DNA of 64,000 bases, taken from Longirhabdus pacifica. Lineage in GTDB: Bacteria > Bacillota > Bacilli > Paenibacillales > DSM-105158. A model generated the notes under the pieces. The model was not told the origin of the DNA and did not search any database. It was given only the letters and a program-made list of their open reading frames with translations. The translations under genes were made by a program, and so were the position numbers. Position 1 is the first letter of the stretch. Each line of letters begins with the position of its first letter. The stretch is from positions 175,737-239,736 of the forward strand of contig NZ_QXJP01000004.1 in NCBI RefSeq assembly GCF_004115085.1, read 5' to 3'. Positions 40,301 to 47,186 of the stretch are shown here, piece by piece.

Positions 40301-41361
40301 TCTTGAGGGTAAATAGGATCAATCGGTACATAGGCAGCGCCTGTTTTTAAAATACCTAATACGGTAATGATCATCATCGGTGAACGCTGCATCATCACCG
40401 ACACGAAATCTCCTTTTGATACGCCATGAGCGAGCAAATGCCTAGCTAATTGATTCGATGCATGATCAAGCTGCTCGTAGGTTAACTGTTGGTGTTCAAA
40501 ATAAAGTGCAGGATGATTGGGCCGTTGACTCACTTGCTGCTCAAATAGTTCTACAATCGATTTATGCTTGGGATAATCCGCTGCATTTTGATTGCACTGC
40601 AGTAATGTATTTGTTTGTAAGTATGTGTTTAGTTCTAACTCTCGTGGTTGTGAGAAAGGCTTTTCTACCATTTGCTCTAGAAGATACATAAAATGTTGTG
40701 TTAATTGTTGGATAAATGAAATAGCATATACTTGTTCACGATAAACAATGGAAAAAGATATTTGCTCGTCATCTTGTATCACACAGTATAGATCATCGCT
40801 GGAGTGTTCTTTCGCTTGTGCTAGCCACGTATTTACTATTGCTTTATCAGCAAAGGTTAACACTGCATTAGATAAGAGATGGTGAACGGAGGAAAGCACA
40901 TCTATTTTCAAATATCGTGTTAGACCGTATGATGCAACATGCTGATGTACATTCTGAATTATGTGATGAGTGGTTATTTCCTGATCAGTTTGAATACGAA
41001 CAGGACATATCAGTGGATTACCTTCTGCATACTTATCCTCTTCCTTTTCATATGCTAATTCCCCGTATACACAATCCTCTACGTCGTTATATTTTTGTAG
41101 TAATATTCCCCACGCCGTTCGTAAAATATTTTGTTTGGATGTTTTGCAAAAATGAGCAAACTGTTTCAATTGACGTGATTGGGAGAGAGAGAAAGATATA
41201 GCAACTTCTTGCCATGAAGTATTCTCCTCCGCCCCCTTACTTCTTAATTTGGGTATGTCTACATGCTGTTCGTATCCCCTTAAGTATGCATTCCAGTAAC
41301 TATCTATTTTTTCGGTTTCGAATAAAGAAAGATCGTTGGAATCTGAAATAAAAGTTTTCAT
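34330..41361 (-). CDS. NRPS-A: initiating two-module synthetase (truncated C)-A(Leu)-T-C-A(aromatic?)-T-E
   Basis: First synthetase, 2343 residues. Residues ~1-250 match only the C-lobe of a condensation domain; the N-lobe with HHxxxDG is absent. Module 1: adenylation (YTSGSTGKPKG ~417) with pocket D-A-F-L-L-G-M-V-Y, close to a leucine code (D-A-F-M-L-G-M-V-F), and carrier IGGNSLKA (~802). Module 2: full condensation domain (HHMITDG ~990), adenylation (~1459) with D-A-A-I-I-A-G-V-G, a Phe/Tyr/Trp-like pocket enlarged by Ala at 239 and Gly at 322, carrier LGGDSIKA (~1831), and epimerization domain (HHLVIDGVSW ~2017, EGHGRE, RTIGWFTSMYP). The last ~24 residues (TPSDFTAEDISVEELDNF) form a donor docking tail for NRPS-B, whose ATG is 24 bp downstream. 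ATG follows AGGAGGGG. The initiating role follows from gene order and the missing half domain. Confidence 0.95.
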   Translation of the reverse strand: MKTFISDSNDLSLFETEKIDSYWNAYLRGYEQHVDIPKLRSKGAEENTSWQEVAISFSLSQSRQLKQFAHFCKTSKQNILRTAWGILLQKYNDVEDCVYGELAYEKEEDKYAEGNPLICPVRIQTDQEITTHHIIQNVHQHVASYGLTRYLKIDVLSSVHHLLSNAVLTFADKAIVNTWLAQAKEHSSDDLYCVIQDDEQISFSIVYREQVYAISFIQQLTQHFMYLLEQMVEKPFSQPRELELNTYLQTNTLLQCNQNAADYPKHKSIVELFEQQVSQRPNHPALYFEHQQLTYEQLDHASNQLARHLLAHGVSKGDFVSVMMQRSPMMIITVLGILKTGAAYVPIDPIYPQERIQYILSDSMAPFFIVDKEVGIVDLEYEGQIISIDALTLTSYGTDSIGRRNEPEDVANIIYTSGSTGKPKGTLITHQNIIKTMINGGYVDITPEDKLLQLSSFAFDAFTFDMHGALLNGAQLVLIKKEVLLSPTKLSALIKQEQISVMLVTTALFHVLVDVDVSCLKDVRNILFGGEKCSIEHVRKAWDIVGPNRLVNMYGPTETTVYATYYPIQHIDASWESVPIGKPVHNTKVYILNKQQQLQPMGIPGELYIGGDGVANGYLHRESLSKEKFMKDPFIPGAVMYRSGDRARWLPDGSIEFMDRLDQQVKIRGHRIEIGEIEKQLLVQPMVQTGVVMVSKDGHEHSFLTAYVVLHPDASMDDVKQNLARTLPPYMMPTYFISLPSLPLTANGKVDKRALPDPEQHTENTPRVKPSNATEEMLVAMWKEVLHLSTISTNDHFFKIGGNSLKAMLLLAKINQQMRVELTMSEVFDMPTIQALAKRIQHVQKTNASYIQPVLKTIEEQAYYPVSSAQKQMYAIQTLDETSCSYNVPLLWKVEGVINKHKWLHALQSIVNRHEILRTSFHLIEGELMQKVHPSSEISYAEVHVKCEEEIDEAIASFISPFSFHTPKLLRAGFIYVNNKLNMLIIDMHHMITDGTSMELFKKELSAIYEGKEVPSLAHQYKTYAVWQHDMLQSERLQKQKQFWLEQFEGEPPILQLPTDFQRGIRQTFEGSTFTFQLEKSLTQSIYTTAAKYDVTTYMLLLAAYHVLLSKCTGQHHIVVGTAVAGRSHSELNDVIGMFVNSLPLQIKSDKKQSFEQFLKMVKANVLQAYDNADYPFERLVEELGHVRDASRNPLFDTMFILQNIDRTPLHISGVTLQEQKIDSKHARLDLTWELIETANHIDVTLEYNTALFTEDTIARMAEQYRYVLQQLINSPTTSFVDIELVPPRQKNQIVEQFNDTKTPFHEDKTIQQMFEHYAQTIPETVAVVFKDQQLTYRELNRRANDVALVLRENGVKVDQFVGVMVERSLEMIVSIFAVLKAGGAYVPIDPTYPAERIQYMLEDSETNYLLTQSHISVPSTFKGQKILVDIERFKRGRTDIIEHWNTPQDLAYMIYTSGSTGKPKGVMIEHQGVCSFQLIHSIFGMGRGNRVLQFASLSFDASVAEIFLTLLSGGTLYVEEKNELISNLVDYMERNEITSAILPPSMLRNLEYRDLPHLKTLITAGEACSLPLIKTWGKGRTYVNGYGPTEGTVGATNAIFPNGEGSLSIGKPVPNMKIMILNEDNQLQPIGVTGELCIGGVGLARGYWKRPDLTAEKFIDSPFNSNEKIYKTGDLAHWLPDGNIQLLGRMDHQVKINGHRIECNEITEVILKHPDVHEAIVMDTKESDSVYLCAYIVVVDTGSITAIRKYVSDILPQYMVPSYFVPIEKLPLTANDKVDRKALPDPKQQMYMDSSYKPPTNAMETKLASIWEDVLDVEKVGVNDVFLALGGDSIKAIQIAARLNNEQYHIDIKDVYEYATIAELAPMVKRRNMTSEQCAVEGHVPLTPIQTWFFEQHLPICNHWNQAVMLQHEQRWNAEKINEVFSHLVKHHDALRMCYTLDAKVKQMNNGVEHQPYSLHVYEHDACDDVQQTIAQEANRLQKMLNIEKGQLMQLGLFHSQEKDYLLIVIHHLVIDGVSWRILLEDFHTAYEQLRNGKSISLPKKTDSFQAWSQQLIQYRRSKELEQESVYWKAAEGRDVPSLPKDRNGNTICYLKDSKTVSIHLSEKDTNDLLTNIHGIYHTEMNDVLLAALIMALQKSMHITTSSILLEGHGREEIGLQMNVSRTIGWFTSMYPVHFTLPSDKVADVIMHVKETLRSVPNKGIGYSVLKYLSSAEHSLQFKHQPEISFNYLGRFNQHESEGGLQLDTTLTGEAFHPLTPLTAAIDINGMIEDDKLKFVLRYNPHLFLESTMTAFATRYEQSLLDISQHCMQQEHRVYTPSDFTAEDISVEELDNFLNMLD

Positions 41362-41465
41362 ATTCCCCTCCTATAAATTTACTTAGAATTTACTTTTAAA
41401 TTAAGAAAATTTTACCTTACAGCCAAAAGAATATTACTTATTTTTTTATGTCTCGTTGTATGATC

Positions 41466-42734
41466 TTATAGCACTGCATTACTTTGCGCTTTTTCTTGAT
41501 TTGCGTGTTTTTTCGCTAATGCTGGTAATGTATTCATAAAGAACAACCCTACTACGAATAATAATCCAGCTACTATATAGTAAATAAAGTCAACTTCTTT
41601 TATTAAGTTTGGATAAGTCACTGCAATACTGCCGAGCATGATGGATTGTGCCAACATTAATAAGGGATCAATCAACCCTTCAATTCTACCGAAAAATTTT
41701 GGCTCCACTAATTCTGGTAGCCAACCAGCTAGCGCAATATTAATAGGAGCTAGCACCATTCCCATCACAAACATGAAACACAGATACAACCACACGTTTC
41801 CAACATACCCTAACGTAGCTGTAAAACAAGCCGCTATTAACAGTCCAAACGTAACAACGACGTACGGTTTTATTTTTTGATTCATGGTGGCTCCAAAGAT
41901 GCTCCCTGCAAGCATGCCTGCACCAATAAAAATAGCAAACAACGATGCATACCACTCGTAATTGTCAGGAGCTAATTTAAATTTCATCGTAAACAAAGGT
42001 AGTATTGCGAAAGCCCCATTTACGAAGCCAAAAATTAAAAAACCAAGCAATATCGTTCCCAACAAACGACTTTTAAGTACATAAGCGACACCAAGTTTAA
42101 AATCTTTCCAGGAGGAACGAAAATTTATATCTCTCCAACGATTTTTGCCATTTGGTTGTCTCGTTTCCAGCGGAACTTTGCACGCTTTAATACAAAGACC
42201 AGAAATAATAAAACTGATGCCATCTATGAGCAGAGCCCCTTCAATACCAATCGTACGGTAAGTAAAAGCCCCAAGTCCCACACCGAATAACATGAACATA
42301 CTATAAATAATTTGATTAAGCCCAGCTGCAGTCTGGTATTGTTCTCTAGCTACAACACCTTGTAACATTCCCATTTGAGCAGGCATGAAAAACTTGGAAA
42401 TTCCTGACCTTATAAACAATAGTAAAAACACTAGTACTAAAGATCCCATCATGACGGCAACAATAATGAAAATGGTAATGATTGCTCGAATCCAATCGGA
42501 ATATAATGCTACTTTCTGCCGGTCCATTCGATCCGCAACAACGCCAATAAACAAAAAGACAAACAAAGTTGGCAATGAGTACATCAATTCTGCAAGTGTC
42601 GTTAAATAAGGTTGATTACTAAACTGGTCTAGTAAATAAAACGCAATCGCAAAATTACCAACCACTGTACCCATTTGAGAAGTAAAAGAAGCAGCAAATA
42701 ATTTTAAAAATTGGCGATTTTTAAATATTTCCAC
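41466..42734 (-). CDS. MFS exporter of the NRPS locus
   Basis: 422-residue membrane protein with 10-12 hydrophobic helices. The cytoplasmic loop GVVADRMDRQKV between helices 2 and 3 is the MFS motif A, and the RSGISKFFMPAQMGMLQGVV region matches the MFS_3 (macrolide/enterobactin efflux) group. It is the first gene ahead of the three synthetases, 104 bp upstream of NRPS-A and on the same strand, and probably heads the operon. The natural reading is export of, and self-protection from, the peptide product. No ABC exporter, phosphopantetheinyl transferase or MbtH protein is encoded beside it. Export role is inferred from family and position. Confidence 0.88.
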   Translation of the reverse strand: MEIFKNRQFLKLFAASFTSQMGTVVGNFAIAFYLLDQFSNQPYLTTLAELMYSLPTLFVFLFIGVVADRMDRQKVALYSDWIRAIITIFIIVAVMMGSLVLVFLLLFIRSGISKFFMPAQMGMLQGVVAREQYQTAAGLNQIIYSMFMLFGVGLGAFTYRTIGIEGALLIDGISFIISGLCIKACKVPLETRQPNGKNRWRDINFRSSWKDFKLGVAYVLKSRLLGTILLGFLIFGFVNGAFAILPLFTMKFKLAPDNYEWYASLFAIFIGAGMLAGSIFGATMNQKIKPYVVVTFGLLIAACFTATLGYVGNVWLYLCFMFVMGMVLAPINIALAGWLPELVEPKFFGRIEGLIDPLLMLAQSIMLGSIAVTYPNLIKEVDFIYYIVAGLLFVVGLFFMNTLPALAKKHANQEKAQSNAVL

Positions 42735-42925
42735 TCATTTCCCCCTTAATTGTTTAAATTTAATTGTTAGCTCTATCATATAATTTATCAATATTTGCCA
42801 AAACAGTAAAGTTAATTTTGTATAAATTTTAAATTATTTTTAAGAAAAATTTAAAAAAACTAGTCCACACCTCCTCATGCTTTTCCGCATATGTTAAATA
42901 AAAGTATGTGAAAAGAGGTGAAAGT

Positions 42926-43315
42926 ATGGCTATTACAAATAAACAACGACAAGCACTTATTAAAAGAATAATGAAGAAAGTAAAAATCACGAAAAAAGAA
43001 CCAATAAAAAAAATCACTACTCTAAGACCTGTTAGATTTAACACAGATAATATTAGTGTCCATAATATATATCAAATAGCTGGATCTATTTTAGTCATTA
43101 ATGGAAATGGAAGAAATATACTGGAAGGTCCTATTCATGTTGGAATGAGGGATTTAACGATTGTTATTTCTCGATCACCTCGTGGATTAGGACAAACTAT
43201 CATTACAAATATTGCACCCGGAGAGAGAGCTAGAAATATTCAAGTCATTACTCTAAGACCGAATTCATCAAGAGTGTTTACTCCTGTATGCGTTCCGCGT
43301 CCAAGAAAGTCATAA
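42926..43315 (+). CDS. Hypothetical basic beta-rich protein, divergent from the NRPS locus
   Basis: 129 residues, not recognised. The first ~35 residues are very lysine/arginine-rich (KRIMKKVKITKKEPIKK); the rest alternates short hydrophobic strands with Gly/Asn turns, ending in a single Cys and a basic tail (VCVPRPRKS). No signal peptide or membrane helix. The ATG at 42926 follows AGAGGTG; a GTG at 42908 is in frame but has no good site. The strand-turn pattern recalls small jelly-roll spore-surface proteins such as the DUF3992 group, but no diagnostic motif supports that. It is transcribed away from the MFS gene across a 190-bp AT-rich gap. Confidence 0.6.
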   Translation: MAITNKQRQALIKRIMKKVKITKKEPIKKITTLRPVRFNTDNISVHNIYQIAGSILVINGNGRNILEGPIHVGMRDLTIVISRSPRGLGQTIITNIAPGERARNIQVITLRPNSSRVFTPVCVPRPRKS

Positions 43316-43351
43316 CTTTTTTATTTCTTCACTAGTATTACAGCAAAAAAT

Positions 43352-43384
43352 ACGCTTCCGTTTTGTTCCCTCAAATGGAAGCGT
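43352..43384 (+). terminator. Hairpin after the basic hypothetical gene
   Basis: ACGCTTCC and GGAAGCGT pair over 8 bp with a 17-base loop, 37 bp past the stop. The following sequence (TAGCTTTAAATTTT) is only moderately T-rich. Confidence 0.5.
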
Positions 43385-43457
43385 TAGCTTTAAATTTTAA
43401 TGCATTTTGCTTATATGGTATACTTATTGCAACTTTGTACCAAGGGAGTTCTTTTTT

Positions 43458-43634
43458 ATGGGAAAATCAGATTACCAGCTGCTCATTATTATTTTTGTGT
43501 TTATTCTAATTTTGTCCTCCTACTTTATTCTTACTGATTTGGAAGGTAGAGTCGCTTTATGGATCATCCATCTGGATTTATCTTGTATTATTCTTTTACT
43601 ATTCTCCATGAATAGAAATAAGAAGAAGAAATGA
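43458..43634 (+). CDS. Small two-helix membrane protein
   Basis: 58 residues with two hydrophobic helices (LLIIIFVFILILSSYFIL and WIIHLDLSCIILLLF) joined by a short LTDLEGRVA turn, ending in a lysine-rich cytoplasmic tail (NRNKKKK). AAGGGAG lies upstream of the ATG, which supports this start over a longer in-frame one. No family is recognised. It stands alone between the basic hypothetical gene and the convergent NUDIX gene. Confidence 0.55.
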   Translation: MGKSDYQLLIIIFVFILILSSYFILTDLEGRVALWIIHLDLSCIILLLFSMNRNKKKK

Positions 43635-43676
43635 TGGTTATGATGTAGAGATTTCAGGAAAAAAAATAAACTAGAT

Positions 43677-44114
43677 TTACTTAAACGTCCCATATGTTCG
43701 GAACCACATGCTGTCACGATTTTGTTCCAATGCTTGTCTCACATGTTCAATCATACCCTCAGGTAATTCCTCTTGGTTAAACCATGCTAATTGCTCACAT
43801 TTATCCTCTTCAACGTTAGTTACTTCTCCTTCCCATGTATTTAAGGTTACATAAAAATCAATCCACTCTGTCATTTCTTTCCGTTGAGTTACACCAATAA
43901 CACGAACATCGGAAGGAGACACGGTAATGCCTACTTCTTCTTTTGCTTCTCGAATTGCCGCATCGATGACGGTTTCATTACCATCTAATTTACCAGAAAC
44001 AACGCTCCACTTATCATCTTCATAGCCTGTATTTTTTCTCTTCATCAGAAGTATTTCATCATTTCTTAATACTAAAATATGTATAGAACAATAGTATGAG
44101 TATGCAAATTTCAA
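43677..44114 (-). CDS. NUDIX hydrolase
   Basis: About 145 residues. The NUDIX box is complete (GKLDGNETVIDAAIREAKEE then VGI, residues ~40-63), with the metal-binding REAKEE core. Family members hydrolyse nucleoside diphosphates linked to another group; the substrate cannot be read from sequence, and the IHILVLRNDEILLMKR start resembles MutT-like housecleaning enzymes. TTG at 44114 is preferred because AGAGGTG lies six bases before it; GTG at 44123 is part of that site. It stands alone on the minus strand. Confidence 0.88.
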   Translation of the reverse strand: MKFAYSYYCSIHILVLRNDEILLMKRKNTGYEDDKWSVVSGKLDGNETVIDAAIREAKEEVGITVSPSDVRVIGVTQRKEMTEWIDFYVTLNTWEGEVTNVEEDKCEQLAWFNQEELPEGMIEHVRQALEQNRDSMWFRTYGTFK

Positions 44115-44171
44115 CTTTATCACCTCTAGTTGTTATATGTGCTTGTTTCACCATCATATAATACCATGAAA

Positions 44172-44211
44172 AAAGCTCTACCTAAAATCATTACATTTTA
44201 GATAGAGCTTT
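44172..44211 (-). terminator. Rho-independent terminator of the PepT-like gene
   Basis: A 17-bp stem with one mismatch (arms 44172-44188 and 44195-44211, loop CATTAC) lies 51 bp past the peptidase stop and runs into TTTTTT on the minus strand. Confidence 0.85.
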
Positions 44212-44262
44212 ATTAACTTTACCAAGCTGTTCCTATTCGCTGTATACTATCAACAGATTACT

Positions 44263-45390
44263 TTATTTCGCAACTTCCTCAATAATTGCTACAACAAGTT
44301 CTGCAGATTTCAATAATTCTTTGATCGGCATCTGTTCTTCTGTCGTATGAATTTTTTCATACCCAAGTGCTAAGTTCACCGTTGGTACACCCATACCGTT
44401 AAAGATATTAGCATCACTTGCCCCTCCACTATGGAACAAATGCATTTCTCTACCTACTTTTTGAATGGCTTTCTCCGCCACTTGTACTAATTCTGATGTT
44501 TCATCATGAAGAAAACTTGGATAAATAATTTCACTATTAAAATTAACTTTTGTTCCCGCTTCTTCTGCAGCTTTTTCAAATGCTTCTTTCATTGCTGCGA
44601 CTTGCTTATCTAATTTCTCACTATCAATACTACGTGCTTCTGCTCTAATATTTACTTCGTCTACTACGATATTCGTTTCCTTACCACCTTCAATGACACC
44701 GATGTTAGCCGTTGTTTCGTGATCGATACGACCTAACGGCATGTTCGCGATAGCTTTAGAAGCAACAACGACAGCGCTAATACCTTTTTCAGGATTCACT
44801 CCTGCATGTGCTGATTTTCCAAGCACGGTTACATCAATTTTGGATTGCGATGGCGCAGCACATGCCACGTTTCCAACAATTTCATTGGAATCTAATGCAT
44901 AGCCGTATTTTGCTTTTACGTGACTAGGGTCCAATGCTTTTGCTCCGAACAATCCGCCCTCTTCACCAATCGTAATAATAAATTGAAGTGGCCCGTGAGG
45001 AATGTTGTTTTCCTGCAATACTTTTATCGCTTCCAATATGGATGCAATACCAGCCTTATCATCGCTGCCTAGAATCGTAGTACCGTCACTTCTTATGTAT
45101 CCATCATCATCAATTTGAGGTTTAATTCCTCGCCCAGGAACAACCGTATCCATATGAGAAGTAAAATAGATCATGTCTTTATCTTCATAGCCATTCGTTG
45201 CATTCATGGTTACAATTAAATTTCCCGCTTCATGTCCCGTTTTTTCTGCAGCATCATCTTCCATTACATCTAAACCAAAAGCTTTAAATTTTTTCGTTAA
45301 AAGATCACAGATTTGACGCTCAAATTTAGATTCGCTATCTACTTGTACAAGTTCCATGAACTCATCAACGATACGTTTTTCATTAATCAT
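44263..45390 (-). CDS. PepT/YqjE-like M20 metallopeptidase
   Basis: 375 residues, cytoplasmic. Zinc ligands and catalytic residues are visible: SHMDTVVPG (~85), GSDDKAG (bridging Asp), GEEGGLFG (catalytic Glu and ligand), ALDSNEI, and HSGGASDANIF near the C-terminus; the inserted dimerisation lid with GKSAHAGVNPEKG lies at ~185-300. The family removes N-terminal residues from short peptides; this subgroup is annotated as tripeptidase T-like (YqjE). In Bacillus subtilis yqjE lies near the bkd genes, as here. The ATG at 45390 follows GGAGG; the longer start at 45411 is discarded. A repeat element (45458-45537) lies upstream in the same orientation. Confidence 0.9.
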   Translation of the reverse strand: MINEKRIVDEFMELVQVDSESKFERQICDLLTKKFKAFGLDVMEDDAAEKTGHEAGNLIVTMNATNGYEDKDMIYFTSHMDTVVPGRGIKPQIDDDGYIRSDGTTILGSDDKAGIASILEAIKVLQENNIPHGPLQFIITIGEEGGLFGAKALDPSHVKAKYGYALDSNEIVGNVACAAPSQSKIDVTVLGKSAHAGVNPEKGISAVVVASKAIANMPLGRIDHETTANIGVIEGGKETNIVVDEVNIRAEARSIDSEKLDKQVAAMKEAFEKAAEEAGTKVNFNSEIIYPSFLHDETSELVQVAEKAIQKVGREMHLFHSGGASDANIFNGMGVPTVNLALGYEKIHTTEEQMPIKELLKSAELVVAIIEEVAK

Positions 45391-45457
45391 GTCTTTTCCT
45401 CCAAGTTTCATTGTTTATTCAGTACTTTTTCCATCATTATATATGGTAATATAGTGG

Positions 45458-45537
45458 AACACAAATTTCTACATCCCAACCTTTACGCCTGGCTACTGAG
45501 CCGTAAACTTATATCCCATCATTTCTTTATTTTATAT
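45458..45537 (-). repeat. Dispersed intergenic repeat, copy 1
   Basis: About 80 bp that match 51140-51220 on the opposite strand at roughly 83% by eye. The conserved core is CTCAGTAGCCAGGCGTAAAG with a small hairpin (TTTACGGCT / AGGCGTAAA, one mismatch here). Both copies are oriented towards the next gene: this one reads towards the PepT-like gene on the minus strand. Confidence 0.6.
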
Positions 45538-45617
45538 ACATAGTTTCTTTTTTCGATCTATGTTACACTTAGCCTATACATGTCTCATTAATGATTAGCA
45601 AAGGAGTTTTGTATAGT

Positions 45618-45725
45618 ATGAAGCGCAAACATAAAAAATTTCAAAAATTCGTTATTTACATGATCATCGCTGCTATGCTTTTGACTACTGTAACGATGAG
45701 CTTAACTATATTTAGTAGTTTTTAA
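45618..45725 (+). CDS. Prli42-like stressosome-associated miniprotein
   Basis: Tiny 35-residue protein: a basic N-terminus (KRKHKKFQKFV), one membrane helix (IYMIIAAMLLTTVTMSLTIF) and a very short outer tail. This layout and the position near yqjE/bkd genes match Prli42, a miniprotein that anchors the stressosome to the membrane in Listeria and is widespread in Bacilli. An AAGGAG site lies 11 bases before ATG, a rather long spacing. It stands alone, with a bidirectional terminator just after it. Identification rests on size, topology and context, so it is probable rather than certain. Confidence 0.7.
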   Translation: MKRKHKKFQKFVIYMIIAAMLLTTVTMSLTIFSSF

Positions 45726-45775
45726 ACCTCATGCAGCTTGATAAGCTGCTTCAGCTCACTCTCATAAAAAAATGG

Positions 45776-45799
45776 TTACGCCCCATATGTGAGGCGTAA
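45776..45799. terminator. Bidirectional terminator between the Prli42-like gene and bkdB
   Basis: TTACGCC and GGCGTAA pair around a ten-base loop. TTTT follows on the plus strand and TTTTTTT on the minus strand, so it can end both the miniprotein gene and the bkd operon. Confidence 0.8.
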
Positions 45800-45837
45800 T
45801 TTTGTATGTTCTATTCTATTCTTTTCTAATTTAAGAT

Positions 45838-47175
45838 TTAGAAAATATTCGTATTTACATCATAAGATTCTAACTGGTGCTTTATTTCTTGCAGGAATTT
45901 ACCACATATAACCCCATCCAATATACGATGATCCAAAGACAAGCATACATTCACCATATGGCGAATGGCAATCATATCATCAATGACAACAGGACGTTTC
46001 ACAATGGACTCAAACGTCACATTTGCTGCTTGTGGGTAGGTAATAATAGGTTGCGACATAATCGCTCCAAAAGAACCTGTATTATTTAGTGTTATCGTTC
46101 CACCTTGTACATCACTAGGGGATAATTTGTTGGAACGAGCTTTCATCGTAAGTTCATAAATATCGTGACTTAGTCCAGCAATATTTTTACGATCAGCATG
46201 TTTGACAACAGGAACAGACACGGTGTCATCCGTACCTACTGCTAATGAAATATGAACATCTTTATTTACTTTAATACTTTCTTCTGACCATGTAGCATTA
46301 AGCATAGGATATTTTTTAGTAGCTTGAACCAATGCTTTCATGACAAATGCTAAATAAGAAAGTGGTACACCCTCTTTTTCCAAAAAGGTTTGTTTATGTT
46401 TGCTGCGTAGTTGAACGAGGTTCGTTACATCGACTTCCACCATCGTCCAAGCGTGAGGAATTTCTGTAACGGATTGCTTCATTCTTTCCGCTATGATACG
46501 GCGAATGGGGTGAATCGGTACTTCGTATTGACCATCTATCACTTCGCCATGATGTTCTGTAGGTGACTGCACAACAGACTGGACCTGAGTTGGCTCAACA
46601 GTTGGTGATGCCATAGCTTCAGGAGCTGCCTGTATGATTTCTTCTCTTCTTCGAGGTATAGAAGCTGATGATGCACCACTAGCTATGTATTGTTTTACAT
46701 CTTTTCTCGTTACTCTTCCACCCATTCCTGTCCCAGTAACAAGAGAAAGATCAATGTCATGTTCATCCGCTAGTTTTCTTACTGCAGGTGAGTAACGCTT
46801 TTTCATTGCGCTATCTTGCTTTGTTGTTACACTAGCTACATCACTTTTCGTTGTAGCTGTGCTGGTACTGCTTTGTACATCTTGCTTGCTGCTATCTGCA
46901 ACAGCTGGTGTGCTGCCTGCTGCTTCATCTACCAGCATACATAATACCGTACCTACCTCGACGGTATCTCCTTCTTCTACTAATATTTCCTTCAATGTTC
47001 CCGTAGCCGTGCTTGGCAGTTCTGCGGTTACTTTATCTGTAATCATCTCACAAATGGGTTCATACTCTTCTACGAAATCACCTGGTTGCTTCAACCATTT
47101 CGCTACCGTTGCTGTGACAACACTCTCTGCCAATTTTGGCATTACAATTTGTATAGAAGTATTCGTTTCGCTCAT
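45838..47175 (-). CDS. bkdB: Branched-chain 2-oxo acid dehydrogenase E2 (dihydrolipoyl transacylase)
   Basis: 445 residues with the standard E2 layout: one lipoyl domain (~8-85, lipoylated Lys in EMITDKVTAELPS), a Ser/Thr/Ala/Gln linker, the E3/E1-binding domain (SPAVRKLADEHDIDLSLVTG, ~130-165), a second linker, and the catalytic acyltransferase domain (~215-440) with active site HRILDGVICGKFL. It transfers the branched acyl group to CoA, feeding branched-chain fatty acid primers and Val/Leu/Ile breakdown. It starts 11 bp after bkdAB with AGGGGGAA and is the last gene of the operon. The order E1alpha-E1beta-E2 favours the bkd rather than the pyruvate complex. Confidence 0.93.
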   Translation of the reverse strand: MSETNTSIQIVMPKLAESVVTATVAKWLKQPGDFVEEYEPICEMITDKVTAELPSTATGTLKEILVEEGDTVEVGTVLCMLVDEAAGSTPAVADSSKQDVQSSTSTATTKSDVASVTTKQDSAMKKRYSPAVRKLADEHDIDLSLVTGTGMGGRVTRKDVKQYIASGASSASIPRRREEIIQAAPEAMASPTVEPTQVQSVVQSPTEHHGEVIDGQYEVPIHPIRRIIAERMKQSVTEIPHAWTMVEVDVTNLVQLRSKHKQTFLEKEGVPLSYLAFVMKALVQATKKYPMLNATWSEESIKVNKDVHISLAVGTDDTVSVPVVKHADRKNIAGLSHDIYELTMKARSNKLSPSDVQGGTITLNNTGSFGAIMSQPIITYPQAANVTFESIVKRPVVIDDMIAIRHMVNVCLSLDHRILDGVICGKFLQEIKHQLESYDVNTNIF

Positions 47176-47186
47176 CTATATTCCCC

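Noticed and set aside
41362..41465. Possible frameshifted N-lobe of the first condensation domain
   Set aside because: The gap is only 104 bp, far too short for the missing ~200 residues, and no HHxxxDG-like sequence is present in any frame.
42735..42925. Sigma-A promoter for the MFS/NRPS operon
   Set aside because: Best candidate (TTGGCA with TATGAT) has only 15-bp spacing in very AT-rich DNA; not strong enough to annotate.
45458..45537. Riboswitch or T-box upstream of the PepT-like gene
   Set aside because: The sequence is shared with another intergenic copy and lacks known aptamer or T-box (specifier, T-box bulge) features and a linked terminator.
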